Under the pieces are notes generated by a model. It was not told the origin of the DNA. It ran no database searches and saw only the letters and a program-made list of their open reading frames with translations. A program made the translations under genes and the position numbers. Below are positions 37,128 to 46,968 of a DNA stretch of 64,000 bases, one piece after another (position 1 is the stretch's first letter; every line of letters starts with the position of its first letter). The DNA is from Billgrantia lactosivorans. GTDB lineage: Bacteria; Pseudomonadota; Gammaproteobacteria; Pseudomonadales; Halomonadaceae. Location of the stretch: positions 1 to 64,000 of the forward strand of contig NZ_QHGY01000009.1 in the NCBI RefSeq assembly GCF_003254665.1. Direction: 5' to 3'.

Positions 37128-37781
37128 ATGACTTTTCGTAATGGCCTTGCGTCTCTTCTTCGTCCCGAAGACTCGGTGTTGGTACTGATTGACCACCAGC
37201 CTTACCAGCTCGCGAATCTGAATAGCCACGAACCAACGATGGTGCTTAACAATTCGACGGCCCTGGCGAAGGCTGCCAAAGCCTTCAACGTCCCCACCAT
37301 CCTGACGAGCGTGATCGCAGCCCAAGGCGGCGACATCTTTTCTCAGATCACAGATGTATTCCCCGGCCAGGAAGTGATCGACCGTACATTTATCAACACT
37401 TGGGAAGACAAGCCGACAGTGGATGCAGTCAAGGCGACGGGCCGTAAGCAGTTGATAATCGCAGGCCTGTGGACTGAAATATGCGTTGCCATGCCGGCTA
37501 TCCAGGCTGCTGGTGAAGGCTGGGACGTCACTGTCATCACGGATGCGTCAGGCGGCACGTCGGTGGAGGCACACGAAGTCGGCATACAGCGCATGATTGC
37601 GGCCGGCGTGAATATGATGACCTGGATTGCATTGGCGTCCGAATGGCAGCGAGACTGGGCGCGGACCGAACATATCGGCGAGCTGATTGAGGTGATGCGG
37701 CAGCATGGCGGTGGCAGCGGTATCGCGTATATGTGGGAGCAACAACTGCTCAATACGCCGGTGCCTGACAGCGAAGTATAA
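37128..37781 (+). CDS. YcaC-like isochorismatase-family hydrolase
   Basis: A 217-residue cysteine hydrolase. The catalytic Asp is in LVLIDHQPYQLAN (Asp22) and the Cys in IAGLWTEICVAMPAI (Cys119), as in YcaC proteins of unknown substrate. The C-terminal MTWIALASEWQRDWAR is also shared. It is about half identical by eye to the second YcaC-like protein at 41840, so the two are paralogues. It stands alone, with long gaps on both sides. Confidence 0.85.
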   Translation: MTFRNGLASLLRPEDSVLVLIDHQPYQLANLNSHEPTMVLNNSTALAKAAKAFNVPTILTSVIAAQGGDIFSQITDVFPGQEVIDRTFINTWEDKPTVDAVKATGRKQLIIAGLWTEICVAMPAIQAAGEGWDVTVITDASGGTSVEAHEVGIQRMIAAGVNMMTWIALASEWQRDWARTEHIGELIEVMRQHGGGSGIAYMWEQQLLNTPVPDSEV

Positions 37782-38500
37782 GCAGAGAAGGGATGACGGG
37801 ACGTATAGTCTTAAGTCGCAAGAAATCACATGGCTTAAAGAGTCTCGTCATCCTTCAGTGCTCGATAACACACCATTGTTTTTTCTGACGTGGGGTTTAC
37901 ACGCTTAGCAGTTACTGGCCTTTTACTGTACGCAAATTTTGATCGATGACTTGTCGATCAGCGTCTTGTCTTTTTTCGTTCACACGGACGGTGATTCTGA
38001 TTGCCTTGTCTGGTTTGGAAAATCTCCATTTATGGAAGGCGACACCGTTTTTTTGTCGCTGTCCTCCCCGCTTTAACTTTTCCATATTTCCCCGCCACTT
38101 CTACTGACTTGGCTGATAGGCTAGTTGATGACGCCACTCTGAAGTACCCCTTGTCGGCGTTTTTTTAAAATTGTACGCATTAAGAGTCGAGTTGGTACTG
38201 TTATTAGAAGATGCCTGAGACAACGGCTTTTGCGGCCTTAGCAAGCGCTGTCGAGTTGTTGGTCACTGCCCGCGGCTGTTTCTATTCGCTAGCTGGTAAG
38301 GCTGGTAGTCTATCGAAAAAGTACCGAGACTGCGGACCAAAAAGGTGAGGCCGGTCCGCGGCGAAGGATCATTATTGTATTTCTACTAATGAGTAAAAAT
38401 GGATGCCATGAGTCAGGTATCCGTTGAGTTGTTGTCTAGAAAATATTGGCTTTCCTATTCTTGATGCGGTAAAACAGTTTCTGAATAGTTGAGTTGCGAA
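37782..38500. other. Long AT-rich gap without a recognised gene
   Basis: About 720 bases with many stops in all frames. A weak hairpin GCGACA/TGTCGC around a T-rich loop lies near 38039-38058. Nothing else can be named. Confidence 0.4.
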
Positions 38501-39409
38501 ATGGGGAACGCTGAAGTGGACATCGAAGAGCTGCAGACATTTGTAGAAGTTGCTGAGACTGGTGGGATTTCTCAGGCTGCGCGCCGGCTCGGTGTCTCTA
38601 AATCGATCGTCAGCCGAAGGCTATTTCGGCTTGAATCAGAGCTTGGGATCCAGCTTCTGGCACGAACCACTCGCGGCGCTGCACTCACAGAAGCCGGTGT
38701 CACGTTCCGCGCCTATGCAGCCAGAGCTTGCGCCGAAATTGAGTTAGCCAAGGAAACGATTTTGCCTGCCGGTGACCTACGTGGCCGGTTACGCATATCT
38801 GCGCCGGTGTCTTTCGGTTCAACTCACTTCACTCCTGTGATCGCAGAAATGGCACGCCGTCACCCGCACCTTCATATCCACACTTGCTATAGTGATCATG
38901 TTGTTGATCTCATCGCAGGAGGTTATGACTGTGCTATACGACTTGGCTATCTTGAGGATTCCAGCTTGATTGCGAGACGTGTAGGAACTGTTCACGGTAC
39001 GGTTGTGGCGAGTCCAGACTATATCAGAGCACATGGGGCGCCGGAAACACCTGAAGAGCTCCTCGCTCATCAGGCTCTGCTCCAAGGTACCGAAGCCTGG
39101 CAATTCATGGATGGCAATAAGATTATCACGGTTCGCCCGCAAGGGCGCTTCAAGGCCGATAATGGTACAGCGCTGGTCGCAGCCGCCATTGCTGGACTTG
39201 GCATCGGTATGCTTCCCAGTGGGCTTATTGATGAGTATTTAGTTTCTGGTGCACTCGTCTCGGTTATGACTCGCTATCCGGTACGCCCTGGAGGTGCCTA
39301 TGTCATACGCCCGCCAGGACAGCATCCCGTCCAAAAAGTACGGCTTCTTACCGAGCTTCTTATTGAATATTTCGATAATAACCTTCACTTTCCGGAAATA
39401 AGCCACTGA
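38501..39409 (+). CDS. LysR-family transcriptional regulator
   Basis: A 302-residue regulator with an N-terminal winged helix (VDIEELQTFVEVAETGGISQAARRLGVSKSIVSRRL) and a substrate-binding domain of the type with GRLRISAPVSFGSTHFTPVIAEMARRHP. I start at the ATG at 38501; a TTG at 38489 is also in frame. No divergent target is adjacent. The catalase downstream on the same strand, 550 bases away, and the YcaC gene upstream are possible targets. Confidence 0.9.
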   Translation: MGNAEVDIEELQTFVEVAETGGISQAARRLGVSKSIVSRRLFRLESELGIQLLARTTRGAALTEAGVTFRAYAARACAEIELAKETILPAGDLRGRLRISAPVSFGSTHFTPVIAEMARRHPHLHIHTCYSDHVVDLIAGGYDCAIRLGYLEDSSLIARRVGTVHGTVVASPDYIRAHGAPETPEELLAHQALLQGTEAWQFMDGNKIITVRPQGRFKADNGTALVAAAIAGLGIGMLPSGLIDEYLVSGALVSVMTRYPVRPGGAYVIRPPGQHPVQKVRLLTELLIEYFDNNLHFPEISH

Positions 39410-39492
39410 AAATTAGAATAATTAAGTCTTGCGTGGGGATTATTATTAAATTAATAAGTGGTTGGTTTAAGGTTCGTGCGCTATCAGCGTTA

Positions 39493-39660
39493 AGGTCACA
39501 CTCTTCTATCCTGACAGGGGGGCAGGCCAGCCGATATTTTCTCTACGGTTGTCCTTGTCATTGGATGCCTAAGTAACAAGATGTTGTCTTGTGGTCAGCA
39601 GGGCTATCGAATTCTCGCACCTGATCGCCGGGGCATAGGCCTACCGGCTGGTCACGCGCC
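39493..39660 (+). pseudogene. Decayed haloperoxidase-type hydrolase fragment
   Basis: Pieces in shifted frames read GQPIFSLRLSLSLDA, then KMLSCGQQGYRILAPDRRGIG. They follow the order of QPVMFHHGWPLSGDDWD and [21 protein letters not shown] in the intact hydrolase at 30297. Stops and indels are present. The rest of the 39410-39958 gap shows no gene. Confidence 0.55.
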
Positions 39661-39958
39661 TGGCCGATAGACCTGGCTGATTGCCTGGAAGTCCAACAGA
39701 CACTCGGTGCTGATGGCTCGTATAGTCGGGAGGGTGCTTGGCTGTAGCACATCGTACTGACTGCTGGGGGCAACATGACTCAGCGTATCAAATCGCAAGA
39801 TCGGCACCGACCCAGCAGAATCGGCGACGTAGCGCCCGACAGCGCTCGCTACAATTCTTTCGATACTTGGCTCCGCACCGCAAGCCCTGCCAGCGGGATC
39901 ACGGGCCAGCATGTGCATAAGTCGGAAAACGGGAAGACAAGAAAGGAGTGTGCTGACG

Positions 39959-41422
39959 ATGCCTACCCATGACACTCCGCCCCCACGCCTGACAACCAGT
40001 GCCGGCACTCCGGTCGTTGAGAACCAGAACAGTCTTACCGTTGGTGCTCGCGGCCCGGTCCTTATGCATGACTGGCAACTGATCGAGAAACTGGCTCATC
40101 AGAACCGCGAGCGGATCCCCGAGCGCGTCGTCCATGCCAAGGGTTGGGGCGCGCATGGCGTGCTGAGGATAACGGGCGACATATCGCACCTGACTTGTGC
40201 CGACGCGCTACAACCCGGTGCCGAGACGCCGATGATCGCGCGCTTCTCGACCATGGCTGGGGAGATGGGTGCCGCAGACCATGAGCGGGACGTACGTGGC
40301 TTCGCACTTAAGTTCTACACGAAAGAAGGCAACTGGGATCTGGTCGGCAACAACACGCCGGTTTTTTTCGTCCGCGACCCGCTCAAGTTCCCGGATTTCA
40401 TTCATACTCAGAAGCGACACCCGCGCACCAACCTTCGTTCGGCGACAGCCATGTGGAACTTCTGGTCCCTGTCGCCCGAAAGCCTTCACCAGATAACGAT
40501 TCTCTTCTCTGACCGCGGCCTTCCGGTCAGCCCGATGCATATGAACGGCTACGGCAGCCATACCTACAGCCTTTGGAATAACAAAGGGGATCGGGTCTGG
40601 ATCAAGTTCCACTTCAAGACGCGGCAAGGCCACCGCCATTACACCAACGCCGAGGCTGAGGAGGTCGTGGGACGAACCCGCGAAGGCTATCAGGAAGCGT
40701 TGTTCGGCGCGATCGAGTCCGGAGAGTTTCCCCAGTGGACTGTGCAGGTGCAGATCATGACGGAGGCCCAAGCGCAAAAATTCCCCTTCAATCCGTTTGA
40801 CCTCACCAAGGTCTGGTCGCATGCGGATTTCCCGCCGATCGAAATCGGCGTTCTTGAACTCAACCGCAATCCCGAGAACTACTTCACGGAGATCGAGCAG
40901 CTTGCCTTTAGTCCGTCAAACGTTGTCCGGGGGATAGGCCACTCGCCGGACAGGATGCTGCAGGGCAGGATCTTCTCCTATGCGGACGCCCAACGCTATC
41001 GGCTTGGCACCCATTACGAAGCACTGCCGGTCAACAGGCCACGTTGCCCCGTGCACCATTATCATAAGGACGGGGCGATGCGCTTCTTCGACAACATGTC
41101 CCACCAGGATGCCTATTACGAGCCGAACAGCTTCGGTGGTCCGATGGAGGACCGCTCATTCACCGAACCTCCACTCGATCTGTACGGCCCGGCTGCTCGG
41201 TTCGATCATCGGGACGGTAGCGACGACTTCAGCCAGCCGCGCGCCCTGTTCCTGCTGTTCGATGAGGGACAGAAGGCCCGACTGTTCGCTAACGTCGCGG
41301 CTGCGATGTGCGGGGTTCCACCCTGCATCACCGAACGGCAGATAGAACTCTTCCGACAGGTCCATCCGGATTTCGGTGCCGGCGTCTGTGAGGCGCTGGA
41401 CGCATTGGACCCTCAGTTCTGA
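39959..41422 (+). CDS. Monofunctional haem catalase (small-subunit type)
   Basis: A 487-residue catalase that dismutates hydrogen peroxide. The distal His is in [16 protein letters not shown] (His59), the distal Asn in [15 protein letters not shown], and the proximal Tyr in [14 protein letters not shown]. The size and the [28 protein letters not shown] start fit clade 3, NADPH-binding forms. GAAAGGAGTG precedes the ATG at 39959. It is a single-gene unit among detoxification genes. Confidence 0.93.
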   Translation: MPTHDTPPPRLTTSAGTPVVENQNSLTVGARGPVLMHDWQLIEKLAHQNRERIPERVVHAKGWGAHGVLRITGDISHLTCADALQPGAETPMIARFSTMAGEMGAADHERDVRGFALKFYTKEGNWDLVGNNTPVFFVRDPLKFPDFIHTQKRHPRTNLRSATAMWNFWSLSPESLHQITILFSDRGLPVSPMHMNGYGSHTYSLWNNKGDRVWIKFHFKTRQGHRHYTNAEAEEVVGRTREGYQEALFGAIESGEFPQWTVQVQIMTEAQAQKFPFNPFDLTKVWSHADFPPIEIGVLELNRNPENYFTEIEQLAFSPSNVVRGIGHSPDRMLQGRIFSYADAQRYRLGTHYEALPVNRPRCPVHHYHKDGAMRFFDNMSHQDAYYEPNSFGGPMEDRSFTEPPLDLYGPAARFDHRDGSDDFSQPRALFLLFDEGQKARLFANVAAAMCGVPPCITERQIELFRQVHPDFGAGVCEALDALDPQF

Positions 41423-41839
41423 GTAAGTTCGAGCCACAAAGGATGACATGTATGAGTGGGTACCTAGCAATCGAAACGGGCTGTCCCGACTATGTCGGAA
41501 GCGTTGTGATCGAAATCATCGTTCCGTGTTCACGCAACGTCGGCGGACGATGGGCGCTTTGCTAGCACAAGACGCTACAGCTGTCTAGTTCCCAGCACCG
41601 GCAAGATCGGACTAGATGCTGTAGCTCCCGAAGCCTGTAATGAAGCTACTATCCGAGATGAGAAGACACTCAAGGTTTGACACTTGAGGATACTGGTCAA
41701 ATGCTGATGGGCGAACTTGGCTGATTTTTGTTTGGAAGCAGGGAAAGCTGGCGGCATTCCTTGCGCTATTTCGCTACCTGCCGCTGATAATGGTTCAAGC
41801 AGTTGTAATGAACTCCCCATCTTTCGAAGGAGAAATATA
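41423..41839. other. Gap without a recognised gene
   Basis: No gene or terminator hairpin is convincing in this 417-base stretch. The promoter of the six-gene run starting at 41840 should lie near its end, which carries CGAAGGAGAAATATA as ribosome site. Confidence 0.4.
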
Positions 41840-42526
41840 ATGTCAAAAGAATTACTCGAAGTTTTGACCCCTAAAAACAGTCAGATCATCTTCATCGATC
41901 AACAGCCACAAATGGCCTTCGGGGTGCAGTCCATTGACCGTCAAGCCTTGAAGAATAATATTGTCGGCTTGGCCAAGGCAGCGAAAGTATTTGACATTCC
42001 CACGACCATTACGACCGTTGAAACCGAAAGTTTCTCGGGTCACACGTATCCAGAACTGCTGGCTGTATTTCCTGACCATGAGATTCTTGAGCGCACCTCG
42101 ATGAACTCCTGGGATGATCAAAACGTGCGCGACTCACTGGCCTCAAATGGTCGCAAGAAGGTGATCGTCTCTGGATTATGGACCGAAGTGTGCAACACTA
42201 CCTTCGCGCTTTCTGCCATGCACGATGCTGGATACGAAATCTACATGGTCGCGGACGCTTCCGGCGGTACCTCGCTAGATGCTCACGACTATGCCATGCA
42301 GCGCATGATTCAGGCCGGCGTGGTACCAGTGACCTGGCAGCAGGTACTGTTGGAGTGGCAACGCGACTGGGCTCACCGGGATACCTACGACGCTGTGATG
42401 GCGATCGCAAAGGAACATTCTGGCGCCTATGGCATGGGCATCGACTATGCTTACACCATGGTTCACAAGGCCCCTGAGCGTGTGAAACATGGAGATCGGG
42501 TCGGTCCTAAACCCGCTAACAAATAA
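41840..42526 (+). CDS. YcaC-like isochorismatase-family hydrolase (second copy)
   Basis: A 228-residue paralogue of the protein at 37128. Catalytic Asp20 is in IIFIDQQPQMAFG and Cys118 in VSGLWTEVCNTTFAL. The ATG has AAGGAG at good spacing. It opens a co-directional run with XapX, an amidohydrolase, an MFS carrier, a GNAT protein and pirin. A 14-bp hairpin lies just behind it. The substrate is unknown; the neighbours suggest amide or hydrazide-like xenobiotic turnover, which is inference. Confidence 0.87.
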   Translation: MSKELLEVLTPKNSQIIFIDQQPQMAFGVQSIDRQALKNNIVGLAKAAKVFDIPTTITTVETESFSGHTYPELLAVFPDHEILERTSMNSWDDQNVRDSLASNGRKKVIVSGLWTEVCNTTFALSAMHDAGYEIYMVADASGGTSLDAHDYAMQRMIQAGVVPVTWQQVLLEWQRDWAHRDTYDAVMAIAKEHSGAYGMGIDYAYTMVHKAPERVKHGDRVGPKPANK

Positions 42527-42536
42527 GCTCATAAAA

Positions 42537-42577
42537 AGTCTGGGTGAACGACACGGGGATGACCGTTCACCCAGACT
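42537..42577 (-). terminator. 14-bp hairpin with its T-tract on the minus strand
   Basis: AGTCTGGGTGAACG (42537-42550) pairs perfectly with CGTTCACCCAGACT (42564-42577). On the plus strand AAAGC follows, but read from the minus strand the stem is followed by TTTTTATG. It therefore looks like an intrinsic terminator for minus-strand transcription, although no minus-strand gene lies nearby. Confidence 0.65.
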
Positions 42578-42663
42578 AAAGCTACCTGAAAAGCATCAAA
42601 TTCTTGTGAGGCCATTTGCAGGTAAACGGGATTCAGGTAACACAACAATCCTCGGGGTGAGCT

Positions 42664-42936
42664 ATGAAGATCTATGTCTTGTCATTGGGAGCTGGCCTAC
42701 TGGTTGGCATCATCTATAGCCTATTGAGTGTACGCTCACCGGCTCCTCCTTTGGTAGCGCTGGTCGGTTTGCTCGGCATTCTGATCGGCGAACAGGTCGT
42801 TCCAGTCGGCAAACAATTATTGACTGGCTCTGCTCTCAGTGCTGCTTGCTCTAAGACACATTCGATCGAGCATGTGCTTGGGCAATTGCCCGGTCGACAT
42901 GCTTCGAAAAAGGCACCGGAAGACAAACCTTCGTAA
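42664..42936 (+). CDS. XapX-domain small membrane protein
   Basis: A 90-residue protein with two hydrophobic segments (IYVLSLGAGLLVGIIYSLL and PPLVALVGLLGILIGEQVVP), the XapX/DUF1427 pattern. The function is unknown. The family name comes from the XapX protein of the xanthosine region of Escherichia coli. The C-terminal 35 residues are extra and hydrophilic. It lies between the YcaC-like and amidohydrolase genes. Confidence 0.85.
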   Translation: MKIYVLSLGAGLLVGIIYSLLSVRSPAPPLVALVGLLGILIGEQVVPVGKQLLTGSALSAACSKTHSIEHVLGQLPGRHASKKAPEDKPS

Positions 42937-42983
42937 GCAGCGTACTAGGGCGCTGCCACGCTTCTTGTAAAGGAAGTACCCTC

Positions 42984-44879
42984 ATGCCTAACTCTGCCCC
43001 CGACACTATTTTCTATAATGGCCGGATAACAACTCTCGATCGGGCCAACCCAACTGCTACTGCGGTCGCGATCAAGGATGGCAAGTTCCTGGCCGTCGGT
43101 CCCGATCAGGAAGTCATGACCCTTGTTGGCGCCAATACCCAGATCGTTGACCTAAGGCGTCGCAACGTGCTACCTGGTCTATACGATAACCATACTCATG
43201 TCGTGCGTGGCGGCTTGAATTTCAATATGGAGTTACGTTGGGATGGTGTGCGCTCGCTGGCTGACGCGATGGATATGCTTAGACGCCAGGTCGCTGTTAC
43301 CCCGGCACCACAGTGGGTACGTGTGGTTGGCGGCTTCACCGAGCACCAATTCGTTGAGAAAAGATTACCAACAGTCGCTGAAATAAATGCGATTGCTCCA
43401 GATACACCGGTTTTTCTACTACACCTTTATGACCGTGCGCTGCTTAATGGTGCTGCCTTACGGGCCGTCGGTTATACGAGGACCACGCCAGAACCTCCTG
43501 GCGGCCAGATCACCCGCGATGCCAATGGCAACCCCACCGGCCTGCTGCTGGCCAAGCCCAACGCGATGATTCTTTATTCAACTTTAGCTAAGGGCCCTAC
43601 GCTACCGTTCGACTACCAAGTCAACTCTACGCGTCACTTCATGCGCGAGCTTAACCGTCTTGGGGTTACTGGCGTTATAGATGCGGGTGGTGGTTTTCAG
43701 AATTATCCCGATGATTATGCAGTGATTCAAAAGTTGGCTGACGAAGAGAACATGACTATCCGTTTGGCCTACAATTTGTTTACCCAGAAGCCTCAGGAGG
43801 AGAAAGAGGACTTTCTCAAATGGACTTCAAGCGTTACTTATAAGCAGGGTGACGATTATTTCCGCCATAATGGCGCTGGTGAAATGTTGGTTTTTTCGGC
43901 AGCGGACTTTGAAGATTTCCGCCAGCCGCGTCCAGATATGCCACCTGAGATGGAGGGCGAGCTGGAAGAAGTCGTGCGTATTCTGGCACAGAATAAGTGG
44001 CCGTGGCGTCTTCATGCCACCTATGACGAGACCATTGCTCGCGCACTGGATGTATTCGAGAAGGTTAATCAGGACATTCCGCTGGATGGTATCAACTGGT
44101 TCTTTGACCACGCTGAGACCATCTCTGACAAATCCATTGACCGTATCGCTGCACTGGGTGGCGGCATCGCGGTGCAGCACCGCATGGCCTATCAAGGCGA
44201 ATATTTTGTAGAACGCTATGGTGCTCGCGCTGCCGAGGCGACTCCACCCGTCAAACGCATGCTCGAGAAGGGCGTTAAGGTATCCGCTGGAACCGATGCT
44301 ACACGTGTAGCCTCTTATAACCCTTGGGTGTCTCTGTCGTGGATGATTACCGGAAAAACAGTCGGCGGTCTCGGTTTGTACCCGCGAAAGAATCTGCTCG
44401 ACCGCGAGACGGCTCTGCGCATGTGGACCGAGAAGGTGGCCTGGTTCTCCAACGAGGAAGGCAAGCGGGGCCGCATCGAGGCAGGCCACTTGGCTGACTT
44501 TATCGCACCGAGTCAGGATTTCTTCAGCGTGCCTGAAGACGAGATCTCCTTCCTGACTTCCGACCTAACGGTAGTGGGTGGTCGCGTTGTCTATGGTGAC
44601 AAGGATTTTGCGCCACTGGACGACAACCCACTACCGCCAGCGATGCCTGACTGGTCGCCGACACGCAGCTTCAAGGGCTATGGAGCCTGGGGCGAGCCAG
44701 AGGGCGCAGGCAAGAACTCCCTGGCACCGTTGCACGCTCATGCGATGGCCACCTGCGGCTGTGCTAGCGCCTGCAGTCTACATGGCCATGATCATGCTAA
44801 AGCGTGGGGCTCCCCTGTGCCAACATCGGATCTTAAAGGCTTCTTTGGAGCTCTCGGCTGCTCTTGCTGGGCCGTGTGA
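42984..44879 (+). CDS. YtcJ-like amidohydrolase with Cys/His-rich C-terminal tail
   Basis: A 631-residue metal-dependent amidohydrolase. The beta-sandwich start (DTIFYNGRITTLDRANP) leads to the metal motif LYDNHTHVVRGG. Later His residues lie in FFDHAETIS and VQHRMAYQ and the metal Asp in VSAGTDATRVASYNP. The last 48 residues are an appended tail with five Cys and five His (ATCGCASAC, LHGHDH, ALGCSCWAV), suggesting an extra metal site. Relatives hydrolyse N-acyl or imide substrates, often uncharacterised. GGAAGTACC precedes the ATG. Confidence 0.85.
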   Translation: MPNSAPDTIFYNGRITTLDRANPTATAVAIKDGKFLAVGPDQEVMTLVGANTQIVDLRRRNVLPGLYDNHTHVVRGGLNFNMELRWDGVRSLADAMDMLRRQVAVTPAPQWVRVVGGFTEHQFVEKRLPTVAEINAIAPDTPVFLLHLYDRALLNGAALRAVGYTRTTPEPPGGQITRDANGNPTGLLLAKPNAMILYSTLAKGPTLPFDYQVNSTRHFMRELNRLGVTGVIDAGGGFQNYPDDYAVIQKLADEENMTIRLAYNLFTQKPQEEKEDFLKWTSSVTYKQGDDYFRHNGAGEMLVFSAADFEDFRQPRPDMPPEMEGELEEVVRILAQNKWPWRLHATYDETIARALDVFEKVNQDIPLDGINWFFDHAETISDKSIDRIAALGGGIAVQHRMAYQGEYFVERYGARAAEATPPVKRMLEKGVKVSAGTDATRVASYNPWVSLSWMITGKTVGGLGLYPRKNLLDRETALRMWTEKVAWFSNEEGKRGRIEAGHLADFIAPSQDFFSVPEDEISFLTSDLTVVGGRVVYGDKDFAPLDDNPLPPAMPDWSPTRSFKGYGAWGEPEGAGKNSLAPLHAHAMATCGCASACSLHGHDHAKAWGSPVPTSDLKGFFGALGCSCWAV

Positions 44880-44892
44880 GGAGGTTTATCTA

Positions 44893-44952
44893 ATGTATAT
44901 GTTTATTTCGTTGGAAAAAAAATCACTTAGTATGATGGGTGGCGCAACATGA
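44893..44952 (+). CDS. Possible 19-codon leader peptide coupled to the MFS gene
   Basis: Behind a strong GAGGAGG site, an ATG opens MYMFISLEKKSLSMMGGAT, whose TGA overlaps the ATG of the MFS gene (ATGA). The MFS gene itself has only a modest GGGTGG site. The small frame may serve to load ribosomes for the transporter or could be a chance reading. No homologue is known to me. Confidence 0.4.
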   Translation: MYMFISLEKKSLSMMGGAT

Positions 44953-46571
44953 GTACGGCCACTGACAACCCACTTCCCGTATCACCTGACAATGCTTTTG
45001 CTCCTTTGCGGCAGACTCTTTTCGCCGTACTTTGGGCGGCCACCATCATCGGCAGCATTGGCAGTTTTGTGCGTGATGTGACCAGTGCCTGGCTGGTAAC
45101 TGATCTATCCTCCTCGCCAGCGGCTGTCGCTATGGTGCAGGCTGCCGCTGCTCTGCCGGTTTTTCTCTTGGCGATCCCGGCAGGTGTGCTTTCCGATATG
45201 CTCGACCGTCGTAAGTTACTGATCTGTGTTCAGCTTCTGCTTGCCGGAGTCAGCGTTTGCCTCGTCATTCTATCGCTTGTGGATCTGCATTCTGTGGCAT
45301 CACTGATCATGCTCACTTTTATAGGAGGCATCGGCGTTGCTCTGATGGGGCCAACTTGGCAGGCTATCGTTCCTGAACTGGTCGACAAGAAAGACTTCAA
45401 GAACGCAGTGGGACTCAACTCGCTGGGGATCAACATTGCCCGTGCCGTAGGTCCTGCGCTGGGCGGCCTGCTGCTGGCCAGTATGGGGGCAGCGTTTACC
45501 TATGGAGTAGACGTCCTGAGCTATGTATTTGTGATTGCTGCGCTGATTTGGTGGAAACGGCCCGCAACGCAACGGGATGTCCTATCCGAACGCTTCCCGG
45601 GTGCTTTCCGGGCCGGGCTACGCTATGCCCGCGCCAGTCGTGAACTGCATGTGGTTCTGCTGCGCGCCTTTCTCTTCTTTGCGATGGCTAGTTCAGTCTG
45701 GGCACTGCTGCCTCTGGTCGCGCGTCAGTTACTGGAAGGCGGCCCAAGCTTCTATGGCATATTGCTTGGAGCTGTTGGCCTGGGGGCTATCGGAGGGGCT
45801 ACTGTGATGCCTCGCCTGCGTATATACCTTAGCGCCGATGGTCTACTTCTCACTTCCGCATTAGTCACTTCGGCCGTCATGACTTTGCTATCCTTGGCGC
45901 CACCTAAATGGCTTGCAGTTTCCTCGCTGTTGATCCTTGGGGCCGCTTGGATTACTGCGCTGACCACGCTCAATGGTGTCGCCCAGGCAATTCTTCCTAA
46001 TTGGGTGCGCGGCCGCTCTCTTGCGGTATATCTGACGGTATTTAATGGAGCCATGGCTGCTGGCAGTTTGGCATGGGGGGTGATCGCTCAAGTGATTGGC
46101 GTGTCGTCGGCGCTACTCTCTGGTGCGGTCGGGCTAGCGGCGATCGGATGTATTGCACATCGTATCAAGTTGCCCAAGGGCGAATCCGACTTGGCACCGT
46201 CCAATCACTGGCCCGAGCCGCTAACGGCCACTCCAGTCGAGTATGATCGTGGACCGGTACTTATCCAGATAGAGTATCGAGTCGCCCCGGAAGATCGTCC
46301 AGCGTTTTTGAAAGCATTGGCTAGGCTCTCGGGTGAAAGGCGGCGTGATGGTGCCTATGCGTGGGGCATTACCGAGGATTCCGCTGATTCCAGCTTGATG
46401 CTGGAATGGTTCCAAGTCGAATCCTGGGCAGAGCATCTGCGTCAACATAAGCGCGTTTCTAAATCAGCCGCCGATATCCAAGAAGAAGTCTTACGTTTCC
46501 ATCAAGGGAAGGAAGGTCCGGTTGTGCGCCATTTCCTGACTTTCAATCATCCACATGAAGGTCGAGCGTGA
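44949..46571 (+). CDS. MFS transporter (MFS_3/EntS-like) with C-terminal ABM-like domain
   Basis: A 540-residue carrier. Residues 1-405 hold about twelve helices of the major facilitator type, with the motif-A loop GVLSDMLDRRKLL. Residues about 430-535 form a soluble ferredoxin-like domain resembling antibiotic-biosynthesis monooxygenases (VLIQIEYRVAPEDRPAFLKAL, RRDGAYAWGI, EWFQVESWAEHLRQHKR), an architecture known in this MFS branch. Export of a small metabolite is likely. It sits in the co-directional run between the amidohydrolase and GNAT genes. Confidence 0.88.
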   Translation: MSTATDNPLPVSPDNAFAPLRQTLFAVLWAATIIGSIGSFVRDVTSAWLVTDLSSSPAAVAMVQAAAALPVFLLAIPAGVLSDMLDRRKLLICVQLLLAGVSVCLVILSLVDLHSVASLIMLTFIGGIGVALMGPTWQAIVPELVDKKDFKNAVGLNSLGINIARAVGPALGGLLLASMGAAFTYGVDVLSYVFVIAALIWWKRPATQRDVLSERFPGAFRAGLRYARASRELHVVLLRAFLFFAMASSVWALLPLVARQLLEGGPSFYGILLGAVGLGAIGGATVMPRLRIYLSADGLLLTSALVTSAVMTLLSLAPPKWLAVSSLLILGAAWITALTTLNGVAQAILPNWVRGRSLAVYLTVFNGAMAAGSLAWGVIAQVIGVSSALLSGAVGLAAIGCIAHRIKLPKGESDLAPSNHWPEPLTATPVEYDRGPVLIQIEYRVAPEDRPAFLKALARLSGERRRDGAYAWGITEDSADSSLMLEWFQVESWAEHLRQHKRVSKSAADIQEEVLRFHQGKEGPVVRHFLTFNHPHEGRA

Positions 46572-46621
46572 GAACTACTTGGGGGGACTGATTTTCCGAA
46601 TAATTTAGCGAGGAAATAGAA

Positions 46622-46924
46622 ATGTCTAGTATTCCTGAATACTCTTTTACCATTGCACATGAAGCTAGCGATACCAAGGGGCTCTATGTAGTTGAACTCA
46701 ATGGGGCCAAAGCAGAGATGACCTATTCTAAAGCGGGGTCTTCGATGATCATTATCGATAGCACCGAAGTTCCTGATGCCATGCGCGGACAAAAGGTGGG
46801 TGTGGCACTAGTGAGCCAAGCGGTGAGGGACGCTCGTTCTTCGGGTAAGAAAATCATGCCGTTATGCCCATTTGCGAAAGCACAGTTTGCACGCCACTCG
46901 GAGTGGCACGATGTGTTGCTATAA
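46622..46924 (+). CDS. Small GNAT-type N-acetyltransferase (YidJ/GNAT_4-like)
   Basis: A 100-residue minimal acetyltransferase. The core AEMTYSKAGSSMIIIDSTEVPDAMRGQKVGVALVSQAVRDARSSGKKIMPLCPFAKAQFARH follows the GNAT_4 pattern, with the acyl-CoA loop RGQKVG. Substrates of these one-domain proteins are mostly unknown. It starts 50 bases after the MFS stop with a GCGAGGAAA site, so co-transcription is likely. Confidence 0.85.
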   Translation: MSSIPEYSFTIAHEASDTKGLYVVELNGAKAEMTYSKAGSSMIIIDSTEVPDAMRGQKVGVALVSQAVRDARSSGKKIMPLCPFAKAQFARHSEWHDVLL

Positions 46925-46968
46925 TATACGAATCAATTTTTTCTGCCTCTCACTTCTGGAGAAAACTT

